Source: an uncultured Alphaproteobacteria bacterium (GTDB lineage Bacteria > Pseudomonadota > Alphaproteobacteria > Rhodobacterales > Rhodobacteraceae). Taken from it: 43,128 bases of DNA. The notes beneath the pieces were generated by a model. That model was not told the origin of the DNA. It ran no database searches and worked only from the letters and a program-made list of their open reading frames with translations. Location: assembly GCA_902537415.1 (NCBI GenBank), contig CACBBC010000014.1:1-43128 (forward strand), in the 5' to 3' direction. Position numbers and translations under genes: made by a program. Numbering within the stretch: the stretch's first letter is position 1; every line of letters starts with the position of its first letter. This document shows, piece by piece, positions 7,242 to 15,088 of this stretch.

Positions 7242-9275
7242 CTAAATAACTGCTGCTAATTCCGAAGCTTGCTTAATTGCCACCTTTGCATCTAATTCTC
7301 TAGCCTCATAAGCACCCCCGACCAGGTGCATGCGAAATTCAGTATTATTTGCCGAGTTAAAAAATGAACGGTCTGGCTCCTGTCCAGCACAAACAATAAT
7401 GTTATCGCATTCAATAAACTGATCCTCATCATTAATAGAGATGTAAATACCATTTTTTGCAATCTTTTTATAGGTAACACCCTTAAGCATCTTTATTTCT
7501 TTTTTCCTCAAACTTAACCTATGAGTCCATCCGGTGGTTTTACCTAGTGCAATCCCTAATGGCGTTACTTTTCTTTGCAATAAATAGATTTCACGCTCAG
7601 ATTTACTTGCTTTAGCCATAACACCCGTTACACCTCCTCTCGGATGATTGGTAAAATCTATACCCCATTGCTCAGCAAAGTCGTCTATATTGGTGGAGGG
7701 GTTCTTTTTACCGTGAGATAAGAGTTCAGCCATATCAAACCCTATACCCCCAGCCCCAATTAGAACCACCTTTTTCCCAATTTTATCTATGTTTCTTATT
7801 GCATCTATATACGAAATTACTATGTCTTCATCAGAACCAGGAATATCAAGAGACCTTGGATATACTCCCGTCGATACAATGACCTCATCATAATTTTTAT
7901 CCATTAAATCAATAGGTTGAACCTTTTTATTTAAGTATAATTTAACACCATTTTTTTTAAGCATGGTGGAAAAATAGCGGATTGTTTCATGAAACTCCTC
8001 TTTACCGGGTATTTGTTTGGCCAAATTAAACTGACCCCCTATCTGATCACTTGCCTCAAATAATTCAACATGATGCCCTCTTGAAGCTGCAATTTCAGAA
8101 AAAGCGAGTCCTGCTGGGCCAGCACCAATGACGGCAATAGTTTTTTTATTGGTAGTTGGTAAATAGTTCAGGTTGGTTTCATTACATGCTCTCGGATTCA
8201 CTAGACATGATATTTCTTTTTTATCAAAGGCATGATCTAAGCAAGCTTGGTTACAAGCTATGCATGTGTTTATTTCGTCTTCCCTGCCCTCTTTAATTTT
8301 TTCAAAAATTTTACCATCTGCAAGAAATGGTCTTGCCATCGAAACTAAGTCTGCATCACCATTCGCCAAAACTGTCTCAGCGACATCCGGCATATTTATT
8401 CTGTTTGATGTAATTACCGGAACATTAATAACACTTTTTAAGCGTTTAGTCACTGAAGTAAAAGCTGCTCTTGGAACCATAGTTGCAATGGTTGGAACAG
8501 GGCTTTCATGCCATGAAAAATGAGTAGACACTATCGAAACACCTGAATTTTCTAAGGCCTGCCCTAAAGTACAGATCTCTTCCCATGACATTCCTCCCTC
8601 AAGCATATCCATTGCTGGTATTCTGAATATAATCAGAAAATCTTCACCAACAGATTTACGAATTCCTTCCACAATTTCTGTTGCAATTCTTATTTTATTA
8701 GGGAAACATCCTCCATATTCGTCTGTTCTCAGATTTGTTTTGTTAACGAAAAAAGTAGAAATAAAATATCCAGCTGAACCAATGATTTCCACTCCATCAT
8801 AATTAGCTTTTTTACATAATTCTGCACACTTGATAAAATCACCAATTTGCTTTCTGAGCACCTCTAGTGACATTTCGTTAGGAACAAGACGACCAATTCT
8901 AGATCGTACTGGACTAGCGGCAACTAATTCCTTACTAATTGCCAACGGACCCGAATGTAAAATCTGCATACAAATTTTTGTATCTACATTCGCATTGTGC
9001 ACCGCATCTGTTACAAGCTTATGTCTTGCGATTTGACTTTGTTGGTTAAAAATAGCTCCGTCAAGAGCACCTTCTTCATTGGGGGAAATACCTCCTGTTA
9101 TTATAAGACCAACGCCTGTGGATGCCCTTTCAGCAAAATATTCTCCCATTCTAGAAAAGTCGTCTTGTCCTCCCTCTTCTAAGCCTGTGTGCATAGATCC
9201 CATTATAATTCTATTTTTTATAATATGGTTGCCGACAATCAGTGGTTCAAAAATATGCCTATATTTATTTTTCAT
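7242..9275 (-). CDS. fadH: 2,4-dienoyl-CoA reductase (NADPH), FadH family
   Basis: 677 residues, close to E. coli FadH (about 672). The N-terminal FMN-binding TIM barrel holds 'MGSMHTGLEE' and 'GSAGYFISTFFVNKTNLRTD', with catalytic Tyr170 and His256 ('SWHESPVPTIATMVPR'). A [4Fe-4S] site follows (C338, C341, C345, C357, in 'NTCIACNQACLDHAF' and 'SCLVNPRACN'), then an FAD domain ('VIGAGPAGL', 384-389) and a NADPH domain ('LIGAGGIGFDMAELLSHG'). FadH reduces 2,4-dienoyl-CoA intermediates in beta-oxidation of polyunsaturated fatty acids. The Tyr/His pair and the INTCI-CNQACLD stretch favour FadH over trimethylamine dehydrogenase. It sits between an SDR and a DAO flavoenzyme on the same strand. Confidence 0.9.
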   Translation of the reverse strand: MKNKYRHIFEPLIVGNHIIKNRIIMGSMHTGLEEGGQDDFSRMGEYFAERASTGVGLIITGGISPNEEGALDGAIFNQQSQIARHKLVTDAVHNANVDTKICMQILHSGPLAISKELVAASPVRSRIGRLVPNEMSLEVLRKQIGDFIKCAELCKKANYDGVEIIGSAGYFISTFFVNKTNLRTDEYGGCFPNKIRIATEIVEGIRKSVGEDFLIIFRIPAMDMLEGGMSWEEICTLGQALENSGVSIVSTHFSWHESPVPTIATMVPRAAFTSVTKRLKSVINVPVITSNRINMPDVAETVLANGDADLVSMARPFLADGKIFEKIKEGREDEINTCIACNQACLDHAFDKKEISCLVNPRACNETNLNYLPTTNKKTIAVIGAGPAGLAFSEIAASRGHHVELFEASDQIGGQFNLAKQIPGKEEFHETIRYFSTMLKKNGVKLYLNKKVQPIDLMDKNYDEVIVSTGVYPRSLDIPGSDEDIVISYIDAIRNIDKIGKKVVLIGAGGIGFDMAELLSHGKKNPSTNIDDFAEQWGIDFTNHPRGGVTGVMAKASKSEREIYLLQRKVTPLGIALGKTTGWTHRLSLRKKEIKMLKGVTYKKIAKNGIYISINDEDQFIECDNIIVCAGQEPDRSFFNSANNTEFRMHLVGGAYEARELDAKVAIKQASELAAVI

Positions 9276-9322
9276 TTTATTTCCTACTTTCTTAAAAATT
9301 CTTTACTCAAGACGACAACCAA

Positions 9323-10048
9323 TCAACTAGCAGACCATCCTCCATCGATAATATGCTCTTGCCCCGTGACAAATTTACTTTCATCAGATGCCAAATAAAC
9401 TGCTAGATCAGCAATTTCATCTGCCAATCCAAGTCTTCCCATGGGTTGCCTATTAACAAAGTCATTCATAGCCTTATCATAATCACCAGTCGCTTCCAGC
9501 CTTTCATGCAATGATGGGGTATCAACAGTACCTGGGCATATGCAATTACATCTAATTCCCTCTTTAACAAAATCTACAGCTACAGACTTGGTTAAACCGA
9601 TTACTGCAGCTTTTGACAAACCATAAATACAACGATTTGGTGCGCCAATTACAGATGAAACCACGGAACCAATATTAATTATACTTCCACCACCTTTATT
9701 CTGCATAAAAGGGATAGCAGCTTTTATAGTGCGATACATAGACTTGATATTTAAATCAATTGCGTCATCAAACTCCTCTTCTTTAGATATAAGTATTGTA
9801 CCTGAATGAACTATACCTGCACAATTTATCAATATGTCTGGCTCAAAATCTTTTATCACTTTAAGGATAGCTTCAGCATCTCTTACATCTACACAAAGAG
9901 ACTTGGAGACTTTTAATTGCGTTAAATTATCATCGTTTATGTCAACGGCCAGCACGTCGGAACCAAAATGCAAGAATTTCTCTGCTATAGCTTTACCAAT
10001 TCCCTGACCGGCGGCAGTTACGAAAGCTTTTTTGTTTTTGAGTCGCAT
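9323..10048 (-). CDS. SDR dehydrogenase, BDH2 / 2-keto-3-deoxy-L-fuconate dehydrogenase type
   Basis: 241 residues with the SDR coenzyme motif 'TAAGQGIGKA' and NAG-type 'NCAGIVHSGT'. The catalytic triad is S128/Y142/K146 ('NIGSVVSS', 'CIYGLSKAAVIGLTKSVA'). The stretch 'GIRCNCICPGTVDTPSL' and the end 'IIDGGWS' closely resemble animal BDH2 (DHRS6) and bacterial 2-keto-3-deoxy-L-fuconate dehydrogenases. The likely reaction is NAD-dependent oxidation of a 3-hydroxy acid or sugar acid. It is the first gene of the minus-strand set, with fadH starting 47 bases beyond its stop, which suggests a shared catabolic transcript. The subfamily is confident, the substrate open. Confidence 0.87.
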   Translation of the reverse strand: MRLKNKKAFVTAAGQGIGKAIAEKFLHFGSDVLAVDINDDNLTQLKVSKSLCVDVRDAEAILKVIKDFEPDILINCAGIVHSGTILISKEEEFDDAIDLNIKSMYRTIKAAIPFMQNKGGGSIINIGSVVSSVIGAPNRCIYGLSKAAVIGLTKSVAVDFVKEGIRCNCICPGTVDTPSLHERLEATGDYDKAMNDFVNRQPMGRLGLADEIADLAVYLASDESKFVTGQEHIIDGGWSAS

Positions 10049-10115
10049 TATTCTGGAAGATTGTTAATTTATCTTGAATAATTAAAATAAAAATATTTTT
10101 GATCGAGGTCAATAA

Positions 10116-10271
10116 TTGGAACTTTTTTTTCTAGGCATAATTGGCTTTTTACTTCTTTTTGGCTTCAGACCCATATTAAAAATACTCAAACTTTTCATGG
10201 TAGGATCTAGCTTAATTTGGTTAGTCATAATAGGTAGTATTGCTTTTGGTATAATGATATATGTGGTCTAG
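10116..10271 (+). CDS. Small membrane protein, 51 aa, coupled to D-amino-acid dehydrogenase gene
   Basis: An ORF starting at TTG 10116 with a Shine-Dalgarno (GAGG, 7 nt upstream) and ending at TAG 10269-10271. The final G of that stop is the first base of the next gene's GTG start. The product has two hydrophobic stretches, 'LFFLGIIGFLLLFGF' near the N-terminus and 'SSLIWLVIIGSIAFGIMIYVV' at the C-terminus, separated by a basic segment (RPILKILK). This is a likely two-pass inner-membrane miniprotein. The one-base overlap argues for translational coupling with the flavoenzyme. I do not recognise a family. A role as membrane anchor or quinone-linked partner of the dehydrogenase is speculation. 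Confidence 0.6.
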   Translation: MELFFLGIIGFLLLFGFRPILKILKLFMVGSSLIWLVIIGSIAFGIMIYVV

Positions 10272-11362
10272 TGAATGAGATTCAGATGGTAGATATATTA
10301 GTAGTTGGTGGTGGAATTGCTGGTCTCTCAGTTGCAGGCAGACTAAGTAAATCAGCGAAGGTAACTTTGCTAGAAGCCGAAGGAAATCTTGGGTACCACT
10401 CATCAAGTAGATCCGCTGCTGCATTTATCGAAGACTACGGAAATGAAGTTATTCGGGAATTCAATAGTGCAAGTAAAAGCTTTCTTTCTAAGGATGGCGT
10501 AGATGTCCTGTCCCCAAGGGGCAGCCTAATTTTAGGAAAAAAAGACGAAAAATATGCATTTAAAGAGCAATGTTCAGGTTTTGCCCACAATGAAATATCT
10601 GTCAGCGATGCGCGTAACCTAATTGAAATAATCAATAATAAATCTGTAAAATATGCTGGATACAAAGAGGACATTTACGATATTGACACAGATAAACTAT
10701 TACAACATTTTACAAAAGATATAAAAGCCAACGGGTCAGAAATTTATACCGACTCCAAAGTAATTGCTGCTGAGTATAAAGAAGGGAAGTGGCACATTAC
10801 AACGGATAAAAAAACATTTATTTGTGATATCATTGTAAATGCAGCAGGAGCTTGGGTAGATGAATTAGCATTGAAATGTGGCATCGAACCTTTGGGCTTT
10901 TTACCTCTTAAAAGATCTATGGCTAGAGTGCCTGCTCCTGATGATAGTGGTAATCATAAAAGTTGGCCAATGGCTTTTGGACTAAATGAATCTTTTTACG
11001 CAAAACCTGATGCAGGAGAAATGATTGTCTCCCCATCGGAAGAAACCGAGTCTTTTCCTCATGACGCGTATGCAAATGATGAGGACTTAGCAAAAGGCAT
11101 TTTCAATTTTGAGAAAGTAGTAAGCTATTCTGTTAAAAGAATTACGTCAAGCTGGGCAGGCCTTCGAACTTTTGCGCCTGATCGCACCCTTGTTATTGGT
11201 TTTGATAGTATTGTTCCCAGTTTCTTTTGGCTTGCAGGTCAAGGAGGATATGGCTTTCAAACGTCAGCTGCAGCAAGCAAAATGGCTAGTGAGATTATTC
11301 TAGGGGAAAAATCAAGCTTTGGACAGTTGCAAAAGAGAGTCTCCCCAAATAGATTTAAGTAG
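10271..11362 (+). CDS. D-amino-acid dehydrogenase, DauA-like (D-arginine dehydrogenase family)
   Basis: 363 residues, FAD-binding DAO fold. It matches Pseudomonas DauA along its length: 'GGGIAGLSVAGRLSKSAKV', 'GYHSSSRSAAAF', 'IVNAAGAWVDELA', 'WPMAFGLNESFYAKPDAGEM', 'WAGLRTFAPDRTLVIG', 'GQGGYGFQTSAAASKMASEI'. DauA oxidises D-arginine and D-lysine to 2-oxo acids through an imine, passing electrons to a non-oxygen acceptor. The GTG at 10271 overlaps the stop of the small membrane protein by one base; an internal ATG at 10286 is an alternative. Substrate could be another D-amino acid. The family call is strong. Confidence 0.85.
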   Translation: MNEIQMVDILVVGGGIAGLSVAGRLSKSAKVTLLEAEGNLGYHSSSRSAAAFIEDYGNEVIREFNSASKSFLSKDGVDVLSPRGSLILGKKDEKYAFKEQCSGFAHNEISVSDARNLIEIINNKSVKYAGYKEDIYDIDTDKLLQHFTKDIKANGSEIYTDSKVIAAEYKEGKWHITTDKKTFICDIIVNAAGAWVDELALKCGIEPLGFLPLKRSMARVPAPDDSGNHKSWPMAFGLNESFYAKPDAGEMIVSPSEETESFPHDAYANDEDLAKGIFNFEKVVSYSVKRITSSWAGLRTFAPDRTLVIGFDSIVPSFFWLAGQGGYGFQTSAAASKMASEIILGEKSSFGQLQKRVSPNRFK

Positions 11363-11378
11363 CTTTAGAGCGTTATTA

Positions 11379-12188
11379 CTAATCTTGGATTGATACTTCG
11401 TATATAGAATTCCAAAATTTTCCAGTTACAAAAATTCGGTCTTCAACTTTATCATAAGCTATCCCATTCAATACATCTTCTGTTCCAGTTCTTTCACTTA
11501 TTGATGAAAAATCAATCCATCTGACTAATTCACCGGTAGCACTATCGATACATGCTACTAAGTCAGACTTCCATATATTGGCCCAAATCTCATTTCCAAC
11601 GAACTCTAACTCATTAAGATTGTCTACAGGTAATCCATTGAAGGTAATTGCTACTGACTTTATGACCTGAAGGGTGTTCGGATCACGAAATTTTAAAATG
11701 TTACTCCCATCACTCATTACTAAATATTTGTTGTTACTAGTAAGCCCCCAACCCTCTCCATTATACGACAAAATTTTTATTATCTTGAAAGTAGTTTTAT
11801 CGTATACGAACATTACTCCCGATTTCCAAGTCAGTTGATAAAGCCTACCATTGAATAAAGTAAGTCCTTCAGCAAAAAACTTATCCTCCAATGATATTTT
11901 TTTTATCAATTTTTCAGAGTGTGTATTATATCTTCTAAGACTTGAATTTCCATATAGACCGGTACTTTCATAAAATATTCCTTCGTCTACGATGAAACCC
12001 TGAGTAAAAGCCTTACTATCATGGGCAATTTTTCTTATGATCTTAGGGGTAACTGTTTCCTGAGCATAAGAATGAAAAACGTTTAGGAAAAAAACAAAAA
12101 GATACAGTATATAGACACGACTTTTTATTATCGATAAAAGTCTTGTAAAGAATAAAAGAGCAGACAAAAACTTGCATGTTGAGGTCAT
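11379..12188 (-). CDS. Glutaminyl-peptide cyclotransferase (plant/bacterial type), secreted
   Basis: 269 residues. The N-terminus is hydrophobic, with a probable cleavage after 'HSYA', so it is likely exported to the periplasm. The mature part is a five-bladed propeller of the plant-type glutamine cyclotransferase: 'AFTQGFIVDEGIFYESTGLYG', 'FAEGLTLFNGRLYQLTWKSG', 'NGEGWGLTS', 'LNELEFVGNEIWANIW', 'LNGIAYD'. These are the family's conserved Glu, Trp and Asn positions. The enzyme converts N-terminal glutamine to pyroglutamate, protecting secreted proteins. The ATG at 12188 has no clear Shine-Dalgarno, and the true start may be further in. Divergent from the aminotransferase gene. Confidence 0.9.
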   Translation of the reverse strand: MTSTCKFLSALLFFTRLLSIIKSRVYILYLFVFFLNVFHSYAQETVTPKIIRKIAHDSKAFTQGFIVDEGIFYESTGLYGNSSLRRYNTHSEKLIKKISLEDKFFAEGLTLFNGRLYQLTWKSGVMFVYDKTTFKIIKILSYNGEGWGLTSNNKYLVMSDGSNILKFRDPNTLQVIKSVAITFNGLPVDNLNELEFVGNEIWANIWKSDLVACIDSATGELVRWIDFSSISERTGTEDVLNGIAYDKVEDRIFVTGKFWNSIYEVSIQD

Positions 12189-12236
12189 GTCTTTTAGAAA
12201 ATAGTGTATTTTTTTGTTAAAAGGAATTTAAATATC

Positions 12237-13421
12237 GTGCAATTTGCATCAATAACAAAAAGAGTAGCAAAATTAGGCTCTGAAAAATGGATGCCCCATT
12301 TGAAAGCAAAGAAAATGGCGGAAATTGATCCTGATGTAATTTTGTTAACCATAGGCCAGCCTGATATTTCCGTTTCAGACGAACTTGCCAACATTACGAT
12401 TAAGGCCATTAAAGAAGGAAGAACAGGTTATTCCAATGGAAGAGGAGAACAAAACTTAGTTTCCAGCCTAGTAAATAAGTATAATGACGAATGTGGGCTT
12501 AATATAACCGAAAAAAATGTCTTGTGTTTCCCCGGCACTCAAACCTCACTTTTTGCATCGATTATGGGCCTAGTAAATGAAGGCGATGAGGTTCTTTTAG
12601 GAGATCCGCTATACGCTACTTATGAAGGCGTTGTAGCCGCTGCAGGCGGAACGATAAAAAGAATTGAACTAAAAAAAGAAAATAGTTTTCGAATGAACCC
12701 TAGTGACTTAGCCAACTCTGTAACAAGTAAAAGCAAAGTTCTTCTTTTGAATAATCCACATAATCCATCTGGAGCATTATTGACTAAAAAAGAAATAGAA
12801 GAAATTGTTAAAGTTTGTCTCCAAAACGATTTGTGGATCATCTCAGACGAAGTGTATGCATCCCTAATTTATGATTTTGATAACAAAACGGAATTTTACT
12901 CACCACTAAATGTTCGAGACGCATCGCATCGTACTATTGTTGTCTCAAGTATATCGAAATCACATGCAGCGCCAGGGTTTAGAAGTGGATGGCTGGTTGG
13001 TCCTAAAGACTTTTGCGATGCGGTTTTGCCTCTCTCTGAAACAATGCTATTTGGTAACCAACCATTCATAGCAGATATGACTGCATATGCGCTAGAAAAT
13101 GATTTTCGTACTGCAAAAAAAATGAGGGATTCATATTATCATAGGGCCGTAAATATTTATGAAGTTTTAAAAAAAACAAATAAAGTGGAGCCAATAATGC
13201 CGCAGTCAGGAATGTTCCTACTTGCCGATATATCTAAAACAGGACTAAGTAGCGACGCTTTTGTTAAACAACTTCTAGAGGAAGAAAAATTGGCGCTCAT
13301 GCCAGGCGCATCATTTGGAGAAAATGCCCACCATCTTGTACGCATAAGTTTAACGGTGCCTGATAAGATGATAAACCTGTCTTGCGAAAGGCTAAAACGT
13401 TTTATAAACCGAATAATTTAG
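12237..13421 (+). CDS. Class I/II PLP-dependent aminotransferase
   Basis: I choose the GTG at 12237 (394 residues): AAAAGGA lies 11 nt upstream and the family's N-terminus starts here. A GTG at 12204 would add 11 residues and nearly touch the divergent gene. The fold-type I aminotransferase landmarks are all present: 'IGQPDISVS', 'GYSNGRGEQNL', 'NNPHNPSGALL', 'SDEVYASLIY' and the PLP lysine K241 in 'SSISKSHAAPGFRSGWLVG'. A C-terminal arginine in 'HHLVRISLT' binds the substrate carboxylate. It transfers amino groups between an amino acid (aspartate, alanine or aromatic type) and 2-oxoglutarate. Specificity cannot be read. Confidence 0.9.
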   Translation: MQFASITKRVAKLGSEKWMPHLKAKKMAEIDPDVILLTIGQPDISVSDELANITIKAIKEGRTGYSNGRGEQNLVSSLVNKYNDECGLNITEKNVLCFPGTQTSLFASIMGLVNEGDEVLLGDPLYATYEGVVAAAGGTIKRIELKKENSFRMNPSDLANSVTSKSKVLLLNNPHNPSGALLTKKEIEEIVKVCLQNDLWIISDEVYASLIYDFDNKTEFYSPLNVRDASHRTIVVSSISKSHAAPGFRSGWLVGPKDFCDAVLPLSETMLFGNQPFIADMTAYALENDFRTAKKMRDSYYHRAVNIYEVLKKTNKVEPIMPQSGMFLLADISKTGLSSDAFVKQLLEEEKLALMPGASFGENAHHLVRISLTVPDKMINLSCERLKRFINRII

Positions 13422-13441
13422 ACTTTTTCTGAAGGTAGAAG

Positions 13442-14614
13442 CTATATTGCTTTTAAAGCTCTTTCAATAGAGCCTACTAATTCATCTGGATCTTCAAGAC
13501 CAACAGATACTCTGAAAAAGCCTTCAGATATACCAAGCTCCTTACGAGCATTTAGATTAAGGTATCTATGTGAACTACTTCCGGGATGCGATATTGTAGT
13601 TCCAATATCTCCTAATGTGGGAGCAAACGCTATACCCTCTATATTTTCAATAAATTTATTTGCATCTATCCTATTATCACCGATTTCAAAACTTACCATA
13701 TTGCAGCCATTTCCCTTTAAGAGTTGCTTTGCAAGTGATATATCAGGGTGCTCTGACATGGTGGGGTAAAGTACTTTTTTAACCTTGATATTTTTCTTCA
13801 AGGCTTCAGCAAGTACTTCTGCGTTTTTTTGAGCTTTTTCAAATCTTAATTCAAATGTAGCAAGACCTCTTTCAGCCAGCCAACAATCAAAAGGACTTGG
13901 AGTTGCACCAATTGAAACAGAAAAGTTGTAAATTGCCTCCATCTTGTTTTGATCTTTTGATGAAACATACCCTAATGTGGTATCGGAGTGACCAGATAAC
14001 AATTTAGTAATAGAATGAATAACAAAATCAGCACCATACTCAAAAGGCTTAATGCATGCAGGTGTTGTAAATGTATTATCAACAGCCAATAAAATATTGT
14101 TTCTTTTACATAAATTTGCGATACCCTCTATGTCGGCAACCCTAAGTGTTGGGTTAGACACACACTCAATTAAGATCATTTTTGTATTTTTTCTAATCTC
14201 AGTTTTAACTGAGTCAATATTTGTTGGATCAGCGAACGACGTTTGAATGCCAAATCTAGGCAAATCTTCACGCATCAGTCTCAATGTACGACCATATAAT
14301 TGGCTACCTCCTAAAACATGGTCGCCCAAAGACAAGGTACCCATAATAAGAGACGAAATGGCTGCCATTCCTGAACTTACAACTAAACCGGTGGAACTCC
14401 CTTCAAGGTTATCAATCAAACGAGCTAAGATTTCTGCATTAGGATGCCCTTCTCTTGCGTATGTATAACCTTTTTGCTTGCCTTCATATTGTTCATCGAG
14501 CGCATTGGGAGATTGAGAAGCATAAACAACCGATGGCATAATAGGGGTTGCAACCTGCTCTGATATAGAATTTGGCACCCCGTTTGGCCTTATTATAGTG
14601 CGTTTCATTTTCAT
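13442..14614 (-). CDS. Cys/Met-metabolism PLP enzyme (cystathionine/methionine gamma-lyase type)
   Basis: 390 residues, the usual length of this family. The phosphate-binding 'YTYAREGHPN' (Y52, R54) comes from the neighbouring subunit, 'SSGMAA' binds PLP, D179 in 'LLAVDNTF' contacts the pyridine nitrogen, and K204 in 'SITKLLSGHSD' forms the Schiff base. Relatives include cystathionine gamma-synthase, cystathionine beta- and gamma-lyase and methionine gamma-lyase. I cannot separate these by eye. It follows the HAD gene by 9 bases on the same strand, so it is probably the last gene of an nth-HAD-lyase transcript. An AGGAG in the HAD tail is 15 nt upstream of the ATG. Confidence 0.88.
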   Translation of the reverse strand: MKMKRTIIRPNGVPNSISEQVATPIMPSVVYASQSPNALDEQYEGKQKGYTYAREGHPNAEILARLIDNLEGSSTGLVVSSGMAAISSLIMGTLSLGDHVLGGSQLYGRTLRLMREDLPRFGIQTSFADPTNIDSVKTEIRKNTKMILIECVSNPTLRVADIEGIANLCKRNNILLAVDNTFTTPACIKPFEYGADFVIHSITKLLSGHSDTTLGYVSSKDQNKMEAIYNFSVSIGATPSPFDCWLAERGLATFELRFEKAQKNAEVLAEALKKNIKVKKVLYPTMSEHPDISLAKQLLKGNGCNMVSFEIGDNRIDANKFIENIEGIAFAPTLGDIGTTISHPGSSSHRYLNLNARKELGISEGFFRVSVGLEDPDELVGSIERALKAI

Positions 14615-14623
14615 TCTAAATTA

Positions 14624-15073
14624 TTAAGCTCCTGTAATCCTTAAGCATTTTAAACCCATCTCCTTCCACATTTCAACAACCGTAATTTTATCTTCAAATA
14701 CTAGAACTGGATGAAACCCATCAACAATCATTCTTTTATAGAGATCCCTTTTTACCATAAAATCTTTTCTGTAATCTCCTTTTGGTCTCATATACAAGCA
14801 GCTATCTATATCAATATTTTTACTGCCTTTTAATATTTTGTTTATCTGTTCAATTGTTTTTTCCCTATAGTCCTCAACCCTACCGGTACAAAAAATGATT
14901 TGATTAGCGTCATCTTTAAGCAAAGACTTCAACAAAGCACAAACTTCTTCGATCGGTCGATCTTTATCCATATTGCTATAAAAGTTTTTCCAGTCTTTTG
15001 GGTCCTGCAAAACAAACTTTACTCTATGCGAGATGTCTAAAATAGTTCCATCAATATCAAAAATTATGTCTAT
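14624..15073 (-). CDS. HAD phosphatase, polynucleotide kinase-phosphatase type, with non-standard start
   Basis: The frame holds the HAD motif 'IIFDIDGTILDISHRV', a second motif 'FCTGR' and the C-terminal 'RKDFMVKRDLYKRMI' plus 'VVEMWKEMGLKCLRI'. The last two closely resemble the 3'-phosphatase domain of T4 polynucleotide kinase ('RKDDVVKEEIFWKHI', 'VVEMWRRIGVECWQV'). No ATG, GTG or TTG precedes the DxDGT motif. The only one in frame is TTG at 15010, which would remove the catalytic aspartates. The frame is unbroken back to the TAG of nth (15091-15089), which is the same frame. A likely start is ATA at 15073, 8 nt after an AGGA. Readthrough of the nth stop is the alternative. Likely role: removing 3'-phosphates during DNA repair (inference). 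Confidence 0.7.
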   Translation of the reverse strand: MDIIFDIDGTILDISHRVKFVLQDPKDWKNFYSNMDKDRPIEEVCALLKSLLKDDANQIIFCTGRVEDYREKTIEQINKILKGSKNIDIDSCLYMRPKGDYRKDFMVKRDLYKRMIVDGFHPVLVFEDKITVVEMWKEMGLKCLRITGA

Positions 15074-15088
15074 GGTTTTTATCCTGTA

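Noticed and set aside
7242-9275. FadH gene as trimethylamine or dimethylamine dehydrogenase.
   Set aside because: The Tyr170/His256 pair and the cluster region match FadH, and the aromatic bowl of trimethylamine dehydrogenase is not evident.
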